This document shows positions 18,165 to 27,118 of a stretch of DNA of 64,000 nucleotides, in pieces. Origin of the DNA: Deltaproteobacteria bacterium. Its GTDB lineage: Bacteria; Desulfobacterota; Syntrophia; Syntrophales; JAFGHS01. The stretch spans positions 47,457-111,456 of the forward strand of contig JAFGLN010000015.1 of the NCBI GenBank assembly GCA_016928025.1, written 5' to 3'. Both the position numbers and the translations under genes were made by a program. Position 1 is the stretch's first letter. The number at the start of each line of letters is the position of its first letter. A model generated the notes under the pieces. That model made no database searches. It was not told where the DNA came from and saw only the letters and a program-made list of their open reading frames with translations.

Positions 18165-18881
18165 TTGAACCCTTTAGAATGGCTCAAAAAAAACAAACGC
18201 CTGTCCGTCCTGATTCTGATGACGGTTTTGGTTTTCACAGCGGGCGGCGGTTATGGCCTTTATAATTTCATATCAAAGGCGGATAAGCCACAAAAAAGAT
18301 CGACAACACCATCCTACCGTTTGCAAATCGGTGTTTTTCAGTTTTACGGCATGGCTGAAGGGAAACCGGCCCTGTCCATTTCAGCGGACAGTTTGATCGT
18401 CAGAAAGAAAAAAATCGGTCCATTCAGCTTCAGCCCGGCCAAAACGGCAAGCATGGAAAACGTTCGTATCGCCATATATGCGGATCAGGTGGAGGGGAAA
18501 ACCGATTTTACCAAAGCCTTTTCCAAAGAGACCTTTAAATCCTTTCCCGTCTCTGTCGGAAATATCTCGGCCCTTGAAGCGAGAAATATCCAGGTGACGC
18601 TTTATATCAACGAGATTGTTGCGACGGAAATTCAGGCATCCGCTGCGTCCTTGCGGCTGAATAAACACGATATCCTGTTTGAAGGCTCCGTGCGGGTAAC
18701 ATCCGGCCCGGCGACCCTGTTGACGGATAGCCTGTCCTTCTCGACGACAGAAAAAAGCTTTCAAACCAATAAGCCCTTTACCCTGTTAAACGGCAAAAAC
18801 CGTTTACGGGGTGAAGGGCTCATGACGGATATTTATCTGCGGCCCTTAGAAAAACCGTCCGGGGCCGAAAATAAGGGTTAA
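18165..18881 (+). CDS. Membrane-anchored LptC/LptA-like (OstA-fold) protein
   Basis: A 238-residue protein with one N-terminal membrane segment (residues about 13-35) and a beta-rich periplasmic part. The pattern ADSLIVRKKK, HDILFEGSVRV, LLTDSLSFSTTEKSFQTNKPFTL and NRLRGEGL is like the beta-jellyroll of LptC/LptA, which carry lipopolysaccharide across the periplasm. It is longer than LptC (about 190 residues) and no lptA or lptB is adjacent, so the assignment is tentative. The start is TTG with AAGGA upstream. It ends convergently with the dockerin protein gene. Confidence 0.6.
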   Translation: MNPLEWLKKNKRLSVLILMTVLVFTAGGGYGLYNFISKADKPQKRSTTPSYRLQIGVFQFYGMAEGKPALSISADSLIVRKKKIGPFSFSPAKTASMENVRIAIYADQVEGKTDFTKAFSKETFKSFPVSVGNISALEARNIQVTLYINEIVATEIQASAASLRLNKHDILFEGSVRVTSGPATLLTDSLSFSTTEKSFQTNKPFTLLNGKNRLRGEGLMTDIYLRPLEKPSGAENKG

Positions 18882-18913
18882 AGAGAAATTCCCTTGAATA
18901 CTCCTCCTATTAT

Positions 18914-21900
18914 TTATCTCAGCTCCGCCGCTTTTTGGAGGATGTAAATCACCTCCGCTGAGCCGATCCGGTTGTCCGCGTTGACGTCGATCTCGGATTT
19001 GATGACCGGATGGAATTTCGACACGTAGTATTCGCTGATCCCCGATGGATTCAGCCCCGCCATCGTCTGCATTGCCATGATCGCATCGGCAATATCGACC
19101 TGATAATCGAGATTGATGTCGCCATACCGGGGGGCCTGAATCGTAAAGAGCCACATTTTTGCGGTTTCATTATTGTTCCAATTGGTCACATTGCCGGACA
19201 GGACATTGGGATCCCCCGTACTGATGGTGGAACCGATCTGCCAATAATAACTGGCTCCGGGTTGCAGGATACCGGCCGGAACATTTATGGACGTTTCAGT
19301 TGTCCATGAACTCTGCCATACTTTTATTCGTTTCCCGGGATTGACGTCCGCATTGGTACCGTCGATGATTCTCAGGCGATACCAGGCATTGGCTTCCGGA
19401 ATGGCCGCCCAGGAAAACGTCGGTGTCAAGGTGCTGAAGTAGTATTTATTGGCGGGATCGAAAGAGCTCATGTTGACCGCGGAAGGCACATTGGAATAGC
19501 TGTACGGCAAGGCATAGGTTGCCGTTTCGCCGAATACCGATTGGACTTCCAGGGTATAATCTCCATCACTCAAGGCGCTGCCGGTGGTAAAGCTGACCAG
19601 ATACCTCTCGGCACCGAATAAACGGCCGTCCATATAATAGGACGAAGACGGGTCCCAGGGGTCCCACGGTTTGCCTTCCCCATAGTATACGGTTGTATCT
19701 TTGTACACCTTGAAGGAAGCAATATTCCACCAGGCGACGCCGGGAATATTCATGTAACAATAATGTTTATACCACGGGGCGATGTAAGACGGCGGTACGG
19801 TATATAAAGCAGCTGAATTAATGGAGAGCGCCTGTTGGTTACCGGTATAAAAGGAAGCACCCATTTGCGTTGCGTTCATACGATGGGTGTTACTGTCAAA
19901 CATCCTGACCACCCATATGTAAGGGGTATTCGGCTTGAGCAAACCGTCGGGAATGGTGATAGACGTCTGGGACGACGGCAGTAAGGATGAAATAAACAAA
20001 CCAACCTTTGATTCCATATCGAGCACCAGTACCTGATAGTAATAGTTCCCCGCGGGCGGCGTCCAGCTTAAAGTCGGCGTCGTGGTTCCCACATACGATC
20101 CCGATGCAGGACTGATATTGGATATAAAGGGAAGCGACTCGTTATAGGCATAGTAATATGTGGCCGTGGCCTTCCTTCCAAGTGAATCGACGGCCTCAAA
20201 AACATAATTGCCATCGGGTAAATAAGGAACGGACGTAGAGTATTGTACGCCCAACTTATAGTCGAAAAAGTGGGTCGGTGCCAGGTCGTAGGTCATTCCT
20301 CCGGGACCCCTAACCGTAACCGCCACATCGCCCGGGCCGGTGCTCTTCAAGAAAGACAACATGGCAACATTCGGCGAGTGATAAGGATTGTGAATGCAGA
20401 AGATGGATACATGTTTAAATTCCGGCGCCGGATAGGAGATGCGTTCCTCGGACGCGTTAATGTCGAGGGTGGAATTCTGGGCCAGCGTCAACGGCATATA
20501 GATATTCGTGTAGTCCCCGGGCGTCACCACGCCGTTCAAATCGCGGTCCCAATGGACGAAGACAAAGACATTTTCACCCAGGGGCAGATGATTGATCGCA
20601 TAGGCCATGCCGGCCGTATAGTCGCCGGCACGGATCACCTTATTCCCCAAAAGGAATCTCTCATCTCTTTTCAAGCCGGCATTATATTGATAAACACCGA
20701 TATAAACCAGCCCAGTTTCATCATAACCGGGAACGGTCAGGGTTCCGGACAACGAAGCCGTCGGCGTGATCTGCAGGCAGGTCTCGTTACTCTCCCATGG
20801 TGTATGGACATTAATAAACCGTCCCCCTGTCTCGCCCATGAGCGCATGAGGCAATCTCATTTCAATATAACTGCCGAAGACCTGAAATTCCGTATCAGCA
20901 AGAGGATATTCACCATAACTCAAAATTCTAACAGTGATTTCCCATTTCATCCCATAGGGGTTATACCAGATGAATATTTGCCTGTCATAATTCATTTGAT
21001 ATTCATCTCCCGGAAGTTTTTTCAGCTGGACACTGTATGTCTTGTAGCCGTTCATTGGTATCGTGCCCGCCATGTCCATGCGGACATAATAGTAGGTCTC
21101 ATCCTTGGCAAGGTACAGCGCCGTCACGTCCTCGCCCGGGTTGTCCTCTTCATCGATGATATCCGTAAAGACCGGGCTGATGCCGGACCAGTCCGTGATA
21201 CCACCGTCCTGAACACCCATGGTTCGGCCCGAGGTAATGGTCACATTACCCGACGGCTGAAGCATGTCGAACTCCCGGGTCCAATCGTCCTGAGATTCCA
21301 TGAACGGTAAAATGCCGCCCAGGGTGTAGTCATTGCCCAAACCATAACCCATGGTGCCGCGCTCCGGATAACCGAATTGATTGAGTTGCGGCAGCAGATC
21401 CCGAAGACTTAAGGCCGTTACGCCGTTGCCATAGAGGGGGTTCAGGTTCACCTCGACGCGTTCATCCTCGACATCGACACGGTATGCCGTAAAGGTTCCC
21501 TGAGGGATCCACCCCCCGGAGCCATAATCATAACTATAATAGGTTCCGCTGCTGATGGCGGTCCTCTGGGCATTCAAGGTTCCCGTAAATTTTGCCCGGC
21601 CGCCGGGATAGCCATAATAATAGACATACATATCAATGGTGTTGCCGGAAATAACCGAATAATCGATCTCACCACAGCAACCGGTGAAATTACAGGGCCC
21701 GTCCGTCGTCTCATAATCGCCGTCGATAAAGTAACCGTCGGCAAACCAGAAACCCAAATGGCGTCCGGTATTTAATAACGTAAAGTCCCATTCCGCTTCG
21801 AGGGGTCCTATTTGCGCCACACGGTTTGCCGTCAATGAATTTTTAACTTCTACCAACTGATCGCGCAAAAGCAGCTCTTCCTGGATACTATCCTGATCGA

Positions 21901-22870
21901 GTGAAAACAGCTCATCGGCCCCGGCCGTCGTTTCCACGTCGTTTCTTATTTTCTCCGAAGCGATGACATAATCGTCCACAGCGCCGATGAACGCCGTTTT
22001 TGCCTCCGCCAGTTTAGCGGCACTGGCGTAGCTGGGCGTGCCGCCCGTTGTCATGATCTTCAAAATATTGGCGTTGCGATCGAGGATATCCTTAATCGCT
22101 TTCATATTGAAAGCCCCCATGTTGCCCAGGGCCGCGACCTCCTTGATGTCGATATCCATATTGTAGGCCTTCAGGAGAAGGATATAGGACTTCGTCAGCT
22201 TCAGGAAGGCACGGAAGAGATAATAATCGCCGTCGTCGATTTCCACGTCCGGCTGCGTCGGGTCCTCCGGATCAATGAGGGCGGCGGCAACGATTTCCTT
22301 ACTTTCCGCAAAAGGATTCAACAGGCCGATCGCGGCGTCCATATCCGCAATCGAAGCATCCAGGGCGGACACAAAAGGCCCGGCCAGAAAACTGCGCAAG
22401 GCCTCCGCGGAATCCGGCGCCGTCTCCGGCAGGATCAACTGATCATCGCTATTAAAAAGCGGCTCGGAGATTTCCAGATCGTCAAAGTCATCTCCCGTCC
22501 TTGTGATACCGTATTGTTCCAGAAACTCCGTCATCGTATCCGCTGTCCCACCGTCGTTCCGGAAGACGAAATCAAACATCCTTGACGTCGCCAGATAGAC
22601 TCGGACCCTGATTTTCTGGATGGTCGCTGCGCTGCCGTAATAAGTGCTGTAGGCGTCTTGAAAGGTTTGATAAGCTGCCAGGCTGCCGGAGACCGTTCGA
22701 CTGAATAATTGGCTTTTGCCGCTTTCTATCGCCGTATCGACGACGTCTCCGTTAGGGTATCGGTTGGAACCCACGTCCGCAAAGGAATACAGCAAAAGAG
22801 TCGACAAGGACAGGATCAGAACAATACCGAAAATAAAAGAAGACTTAACTCGTCTGTTTATTTTTACCAT
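18914..22870 (-). CDS. Large secreted protein with C-terminal dockerin-like domain
   Basis: A 1318-residue exported protein (signal peptide about residues 1-32). Residues about 35-320 are largely helical; about 330-450 form a beta-rich segment with CNFTGCCGEIDY; about 510-690 resemble a CBM9-like carbohydrate-binding module (ITDWSGISPVFTDI, ALYLAKDETYYYVRMDM). Fn3/Ig-like segments follow (about 880-1240). The last 68 residues form a dockerin-type pair of calcium loops: GDINLDYQVDIADAIMAMQT and EIDVNADNRIGSAEVIYILQ. A dockerin should dock to a cohesin, and cohesin-like modules occur at 28747-31773 and 33335-33832. The ATG at 22870 has GGAGGG at good spacing; an ATG 6 codons earlier overlaps that site. 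It probably has its own promoter, since a terminator precedes it. Confidence 0.85.
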   Translation of the reverse strand: MVKINRRVKSSFIFGIVLILSLSTLLLYSFADVGSNRYPNGDVVDTAIESGKSQLFSRTVSGSLAAYQTFQDAYSTYYGSAATIQKIRVRVYLATSRMFDFVFRNDGGTADTMTEFLEQYGITRTGDDFDDLEISEPLFNSDDQLILPETAPDSAEALRSFLAGPFVSALDASIADMDAAIGLLNPFAESKEIVAAALIDPEDPTQPDVEIDDGDYYLFRAFLKLTKSYILLLKAYNMDIDIKEVAALGNMGAFNMKAIKDILDRNANILKIMTTGGTPSYASAAKLAEAKTAFIGAVDDYVIASEKIRNDVETTAGADELFSLDQDSIQEELLLRDQLVEVKNSLTANRVAQIGPLEAEWDFTLLNTGRHLGFWFADGYFIDGDYETTDGPCNFTGCCGEIDYSVISGNTIDMYVYYYGYPGGRAKFTGTLNAQRTAISSGTYYSYDYGSGGWIPQGTFTAYRVDVEDERVEVNLNPLYGNGVTALSLRDLLPQLNQFGYPERGTMGYGLGNDYTLGGILPFMESQDDWTREFDMLQPSGNVTITSGRTMGVQDGGITDWSGISPVFTDIIDEEDNPGEDVTALYLAKDETYYYVRMDMAGTIPMNGYKTYSVQLKKLPGDEYQMNYDRQIFIWYNPYGMKWEITVRILSYGEYPLADTEFQVFGSYIEMRLPHALMGETGGRFINVHTPWESNETCLQITPTASLSGTLTVPGYDETGLVYIGVYQYNAGLKRDERFLLGNKVIRAGDYTAGMAYAINHLPLGENVFVFVHWDRDLNGVVTPGDYTNIYMPLTLAQNSTLDINASEERISYPAPEFKHVSIFCIHNPYHSPNVAMLSFLKSTGPGDVAVTVRGPGGMTYDLAPTHFFDYKLGVQYSTSVPYLPDGNYVFEAVDSLGRKATATYYYAYNESLPFISNISPASGSYVGTTTPTLSWTPPAGNYYYQVLVLDMESKVGLFISSLLPSSQTSITIPDGLLKPNTPYIWVVRMFDSNTHRMNATQMGASFYTGNQQALSINSAALYTVPPSYIAPWYKHYCYMNIPGVAWWNIASFKVYKDTTVYYGEGKPWDPWDPSSSYYMDGRLFGAERYLVSFTTGSALSDGDYTLEVQSVFGETATYALPYSYSNVPSAVNMSSFDPANKYYFSTLTPTFSWAAIPEANAWYRLRIIDGTNADVNPGKRIKVWQSSWTTETSINVPAGILQPGASYYWQIGSTISTGDPNVLSGNVTNWNNNETAKMWLFTIQAPRYGDINLDYQVDIADAIMAMQTMAGLNPSGISEYYVSKFHPVIKSEIDVNADNRIGSAEVIYILQKAAELR

Positions 22871-23130
22871 CGTGAATCCCTCCATCATTCATCTACCAAA
22901 TCGATAAACTCATAAAGGATAAATGAGCCCGGCTAAATGTTATTCCCGCACCGGCGGGAAAACAAGCACCATTATTAAAAACGTCCGCAAAATAGATTGA
23001 TTACTCCTCTTCCTGCGTGGGGTTTATGGATGAAGCTTCAAGTCCTTTTGTACCCTTGTTTCCTCCTTTTTTCAAATGATTTTTCTGCCTCTTTTTTATC
23101 AAGAAACAATAGAAATAAGGATTACGCATT
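22871..23130 (-). other. Long leader/spacer upstream of the dockerin protein
   Basis: No gene is visible in this 260-nt stretch between a terminator and the dockerin protein gene. It contains a perfect 7-bp hairpin TTCCCGC/GCGGGAA (22943-22960) and a palindromic GGACTTGAAGCTTCATCC around 23025-23042. No GEMM or other riboswitch consensus was recognised. A promoter must lie here but could not be fixed. Confidence 0.35.
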
Positions 23131-23164
23131 AATAATAAAAAGGAGGGCTATGTTTAGCCCCCCT
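23131..23164 (-). terminator. Intrinsic terminator after the CFI-box-CTERM gene
   Basis: On the minus strand GGGGGGCTA-N4-TAGCCCTCC (23163-23142, one A-C mismatch) is followed by TTTTTATTATT. It lies about 65 nt beyond the stop of the 1283-residue protein and should close the T2SS-surface-protein transcription unit. A T-run on the plus side also makes it bidirectional. Confidence 0.8.
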
Positions 23165-23227
23165 TTTTATACAGTTGGATCGTCCGCCATTCATGAAGCT
23201 CTTACGACGAACGATACATTTTATTCC

Positions 23228-26200
23228 TTAGCATGTTCGCCGAAAACGCCTGACCGCCAGGAGGCCGGCCGACAACAGACCGATCATGAGCATCAGGATG
23301 ATGACCTTCTCGACCGGTGTCGTATGAAGGGTTACATAACTGAACCCGACAACCGGCGCCAACCCCAGTCTTACCGCCGCACGCAGCGTGTTATGCTTGG
23401 CAATGAGCGCAGCGACCGACGGCGAATGTCGATAATAGAACTCAACAAACGCCTGACCCATTCTGGTGGGCTTCAGATAGGCATCCCGGAAATCGCGCAG
23501 GATCTGAACATGCTTTTCGAAATATGACCCGTAAGCGGCTGTCGCAATGAAGCAGCCTTCACCGGGTTCACCACTGCCGGACAATCCCGTTCCCGCGCCG
23601 ATGCCGAAGACGCTCAGGTGATCGACCCAGAATGTCACGGATCCGGTAATTCCATCTCCGACATAATCCGTGTTGATAATGTTTCCCACCGGCACGGCCG
23701 TCCCGTTTCCTGCTTCCAGTTCGGCCTGCGTCGAAGCCGAATAGATCGTAAAGACGTTATTTTCCAAATCGCCCGGCTTCACGACCCTCAGATCGATCGG
23801 CAGGGTAATAACGATGAGACCGATATCCGCTGCCGCCAGAGGTGTCGTACCGGCCGCGTCGCTGGTGACCTTGACATCGTAAACATATGTGGGGGATCCT
23901 GACATCGGCGTCGTTGCCGCCGGATCCTTGGCTGTCGGGGTGATGATCACGTAACCTTCCGTCTGGACGCCGCCCGCCGGCGCTTCCACCGTCACGGACC
24001 CGCTGGTTTTCGATCCGCCGCCGGCATCGACATCCGGCGCCGTTCCCACGATTGCCGTCAGGGTCAGATTCACCGTGGCACTGGATGATTGGCCGGTTTG
24101 CTGGGCCGAGGTATAGCCGGTTTTCGCCGCGACAACGGACCAGCCGCTCGTTGCAGCGCCGGTCGGTATATTGATGGTATAGGTCCCGTTTGCAGCCGTC
24201 ATCGTTTCATACCGCGTAATCGGCGACGCCGGCAGATAGGCCACCACATCGGCATCCGCAACCGGATTTGTTCCGTCATCCACGGTTCCGGTTATGCTGG
24301 AGGCCACGGTCTCAAGTTTGATCTCCACCGGATTGCCCGCATCGAAAACAAATTTGTTGGCGTATCCGGCCTTTGATACGTCATACATATACTTGCCGCC
24401 CGTTGCCGGCAGCGTGAAGACCACCTCACCATTGGCGTTCGTCGTCTGGGCCGGCAGATTATTGTAATCGACCTCCACTTCGGCGCCGACAATGGCCGTA
24501 CCGCTCGCTGTCGTCACCTTAACGGTATACTGCGCGACAGGGATGATCCGGAAAGGACCGAAGACCCCCTCGTTCAGACCATTGGCTTCCGTCAAGTTGG
24601 CATCGCCCGTTATCGTCACCTGGAGATAGAAACCGATCGGCTCCGTTAACCCGGTCGCCGGTGTGAAGGTATTGGTCGCATCATTGGTCACGGGACTGGC
24701 TTTCTGCCATGCACCGTATTCCGTGGACGGATCGGTAACAACCGCCAGGGTGTCCTCAGCAAGGATTTCCCACGTATAAGTCGATGCGGCACCCGCAACG
24801 GTGAAAGCCTGAGGCGCGTTCTGGAGAAACGTTTTGGTCGAGGGCGTCAGCGTAAAGGGAACCTTGACTTTGAAACTGTCCGTGGATAACCCCAGATTGT
24901 CCGTCACGGTAATGGTATACTCGCCGGCAAAAGCCCCCGTATCCGGCGCGGTGAAGGTGAAGGTACTCCCTGTTTGCGGTGTACCGATGGTTGTACCGGC
25001 ACGGTCTTTCACTGTCCAGGTATAGGCAGTAGGGTCACCGCCGCTGACGTTGAACGCTGCCGAGGATTCACCCGGCTGAATGGTCGGGGTTGTTGTCGGT
25101 TTATTTGTAATGGACACCCCGCTGTATACATTGACGGTTCTTGTATCGGTCAGGGCCGCATTTTCACCGTCTGCCACGGTAATGGTATATGCCGTCGGTG
25201 AGGTCGTCACTTCATCCGGCGCCGTCCAGGTCACGCTGGCACCCGTTGTTGCCGACAGCGTTCCTCCCGTCGCCGTCCACTCGAAAGTACCGGAGGGTCC
25301 GGCGGCGGTCAGAGCCACCTCCTGTCCGACCTTAACGTCAACCGTCAAGGCGGCAGGAACCGTAATACCGAAAGGCACTGGCGTCGCATTGGCGGCAGCG
25401 GCGGTTGAATAATTCGGCCGCTCATCGTAAGCGTAAATGGCAAAATGATAAGCCTGGTTGTTGGTCAATCCCGCAATCTGTGTTGTCTGAGCGCTGCCCT
25501 TGTAACCCACGGTGGCATCGCCAATGGTATCGCCTGTGTTATAAGTCGTGGCAGCCACCGGAATACCCGTCGGCGCACTGCCCTGTTTGTAAAGAACGAT
25601 CACACCGCCGAAATCGGTATCGGTGGGATTCGTCCAAGCTAAGGTCACCTTTTGGTCTCCCGGAGAAGCCGCAAACCCTGTCGGTGCCGATGGCGCTTGT
25701 GAATCGGCGCTCGTCTGATCGGCAGCCACACCGGTCGAATAATTATACAGGCTATCATAGGCAAATACGGTGTAATAACGGTGTGTGTTGTGGCTGAGAA
25801 CATCGTCATAGTTGGCGATATCCCCCACCATCACAACATCATTGGAGCCGGCCGTATATGCGGTACCGTCCACCGGCGTCAGGGCCGGTGCCGAGTCGGT
25901 CTTTGCCAGCACAATGACACCGGCGAAATCCGCTGCCGGATTCGTCCAACCCAACTGAATATTTCCCGTGGCCTGGGCGGTTGCCGCCAGACCAGTGACC
26001 GCCGCCGGACCGGTTGTATCAATGATAAACGAGCTTGCCGCTGAATAGGCACCCGCATGGCTGCCTGCATCAACGGCCCTGACCCGCCAGTAATACGTAT
26101 CGTCGTCAACATCACTCGGCGCCGTAAATGAAGTGGCGGTCAAACCGGTCTGTGTTTCCACAACATTAGTAAAAGCTTCGTCTGTCGCCACTTGGAGATC

Positions 26201-27079
26201 ATAGGTCGCCGCTCCGGTGACGGCGTTCCAACTGACGGTGGGGGTTTTGTCCCTTGTCGGCGACGTAACAGGGATCAGGACCGGGGCCTCCGGTGCCTCA
26301 TAGACGGTCACCTGGACGGTCTGGGTCGCGCCCCAGTTATCATTAACATCCTGTCCACGAACGGAGATGGTATAAGGAGAACCGGTCGTTGTAAAAGAAG
26401 ATGTATCGACCGTTGCCGTTACATTTTCCGTGGCCGAATTAAAGCTGCCGTCGCTTGCCGTCATGGCCGTCCCCGAACCGGCTGTTCCGACTGTTCCGAC
26501 AAAGTACTCAGCCGCCTTGATATTCTTTCCGCCTGAACCTACATCGGTAATGGCCGCCGTCAGTGTTACAGAGGCTGTCCCTTGAGGCATGTCGAGGGGC
26601 GCATTGCCGTCAGCCTGTACATTGGACGTTGTCGGTCCTGTTGTATCTGGGAGGGTGATGTTGACTTCAGTGGAACCACCAGCAACAACTATAATTGTTC
26701 CTGCTTTTGTTTCAGAAGCTTCTGCTCCATTTATGAATATATGTACGACATCACCGACTGCAGCCCCTTCAACTGCCGTCGTATCGGGATCATCCATAAT
26801 TAAGTTGACGTCGTAATACCCCACATATGGGTTCGTGCTTAATGTTGTAGCACTTGTACCCGTTATTCCGGTATTATTGTCGGTAATTGACGTAACAGTT
26901 TCAGAATCATTTAACTTTACAGTTATTGTTGCTCCCGACATGGCAGTGCCACCCGCGTCTTTAGCTAATCCATAAAAATTATGAGGCAATGACGGGATAG
27001 CATAGGCAATACCAAAGGAAACAAATACGATCAGTATTGCAATACAAAGAAAAAGTTTTTTTTCCTTTAGTGCATTCAT
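23228..27079 (-). CDS. Secreted Fn3/Ig-repeat protein with CFI-box-CTERM sorting domain
   Basis: A 1283-residue exported protein. After a signal peptide (about 1-27) come a CarboxypepD-regulatory-like module, Ig-like segments, at least three fibronectin type III domains (PTVSWNAVTGAATYDLQVA; ATGNIQLGWTNPAADFAG; DQKVTLAWTNPTDTDFGG), further Ig-like domains (PTIQPGESSAAFNVSGG), and carboxypeptidase-regulatory-like modules. The final 109 residues are a CFI-box-CTERM region: GCFIATAAYGS at 1175-1185, then a predicted membrane helix VIILMLMIGLLSAGLLAV and a basic tail RRFRRTC. This C-terminal plan resembles sorting signals processed after export. The gene follows the 531-codon frame with a 39-nt gap and a GGGAGG site. 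Confidence 0.87.
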   Translation of the reverse strand: MNALKEKKLFLCIAILIVFVSFGIAYAIPSLPHNFYGLAKDAGGTAMSGATITVKLNDSETVTSITDNNTGITGTSATTLSTNPYVGYYDVNLIMDDPDTTAVEGAAVGDVVHIFINGAEASETKAGTIIVVAGGSTEVNITLPDTTGPTTSNVQADGNAPLDMPQGTASVTLTAAITDVGSGGKNIKAAEYFVGTVGTAGSGTAMTASDGSFNSATENVTATVDTSSFTTTGSPYTISVRGQDVNDNWGATQTVQVTVYEAPEAPVLIPVTSPTRDKTPTVSWNAVTGAATYDLQVATDEAFTNVVETQTGLTATSFTAPSDVDDDTYYWRVRAVDAGSHAGAYSAASSFIIDTTGPAAVTGLAATAQATGNIQLGWTNPAADFAGVIVLAKTDSAPALTPVDGTAYTAGSNDVVMVGDIANYDDVLSHNTHRYYTVFAYDSLYNYSTGVAADQTSADSQAPSAPTGFAASPGDQKVTLAWTNPTDTDFGGVIVLYKQGSAPTGIPVAATTYNTGDTIGDATVGYKGSAQTTQIAGLTNNQAYHFAIYAYDERPNYSTAAAANATPVPFGITVPAALTVDVKVGQEVALTAAGPSGTFEWTATGGTLSATTGASVTWTAPDEVTTSPTAYTITVADGENAALTDTRTVNVYSGVSITNKPTTTPTIQPGESSAAFNVSGGDPTAYTWTVKDRAGTTIGTPQTGSTFTFTAPDTGAFAGEYTITVTDNLGLSTDSFKVKVPFTLTPSTKTFLQNAPQAFTVAGAASTYTWEILAEDTLAVVTDPSTEYGAWQKASPVTNDATNTFTPATGLTEPIGFYLQVTITGDANLTEANGLNEGVFGPFRIIPVAQYTVKVTTASGTAIVGAEVEVDYNNLPAQTTNANGEVVFTLPATGGKYMYDVSKAGYANKFVFDAGNPVEIKLETVASSITGTVDDGTNPVADADVVAYLPASPITRYETMTAANGTYTINIPTGAATSGWSVVAAKTGYTSAQQTGQSSSATVNLTLTAIVGTAPDVDAGGGSKTSGSVTVEAPAGGVQTEGYVIITPTAKDPAATTPMSGSPTYVYDVKVTSDAAGTTPLAAADIGLIVITLPIDLRVVKPGDLENNVFTIYSASTQAELEAGNGTAVPVGNIINTDYVGDGITGSVTFWVDHLSVFGIGAGTGLSGSGEPGEGCFIATAAYGSYFEKHVQILRDFRDAYLKPTRMGQAFVEFYYRHSPSVAALIAKHNTLRAAVRLGLAPVVGFSYVTLHTTPVEKVIILMLMIGLLSAGLLAVRRFRRTC

Positions 27080-27118
27080 TATTTATTAACCTCCCTAATA
27101 TTATTTTGCTTAATATTC

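Noticed and set aside
20243..21310. Long plus-strand open frame of 355 codons
   Set aside because: It lies opposite the dockerin protein, has arginine- and histidine-rich composition typical of antisense frames and no ribosome binding site.
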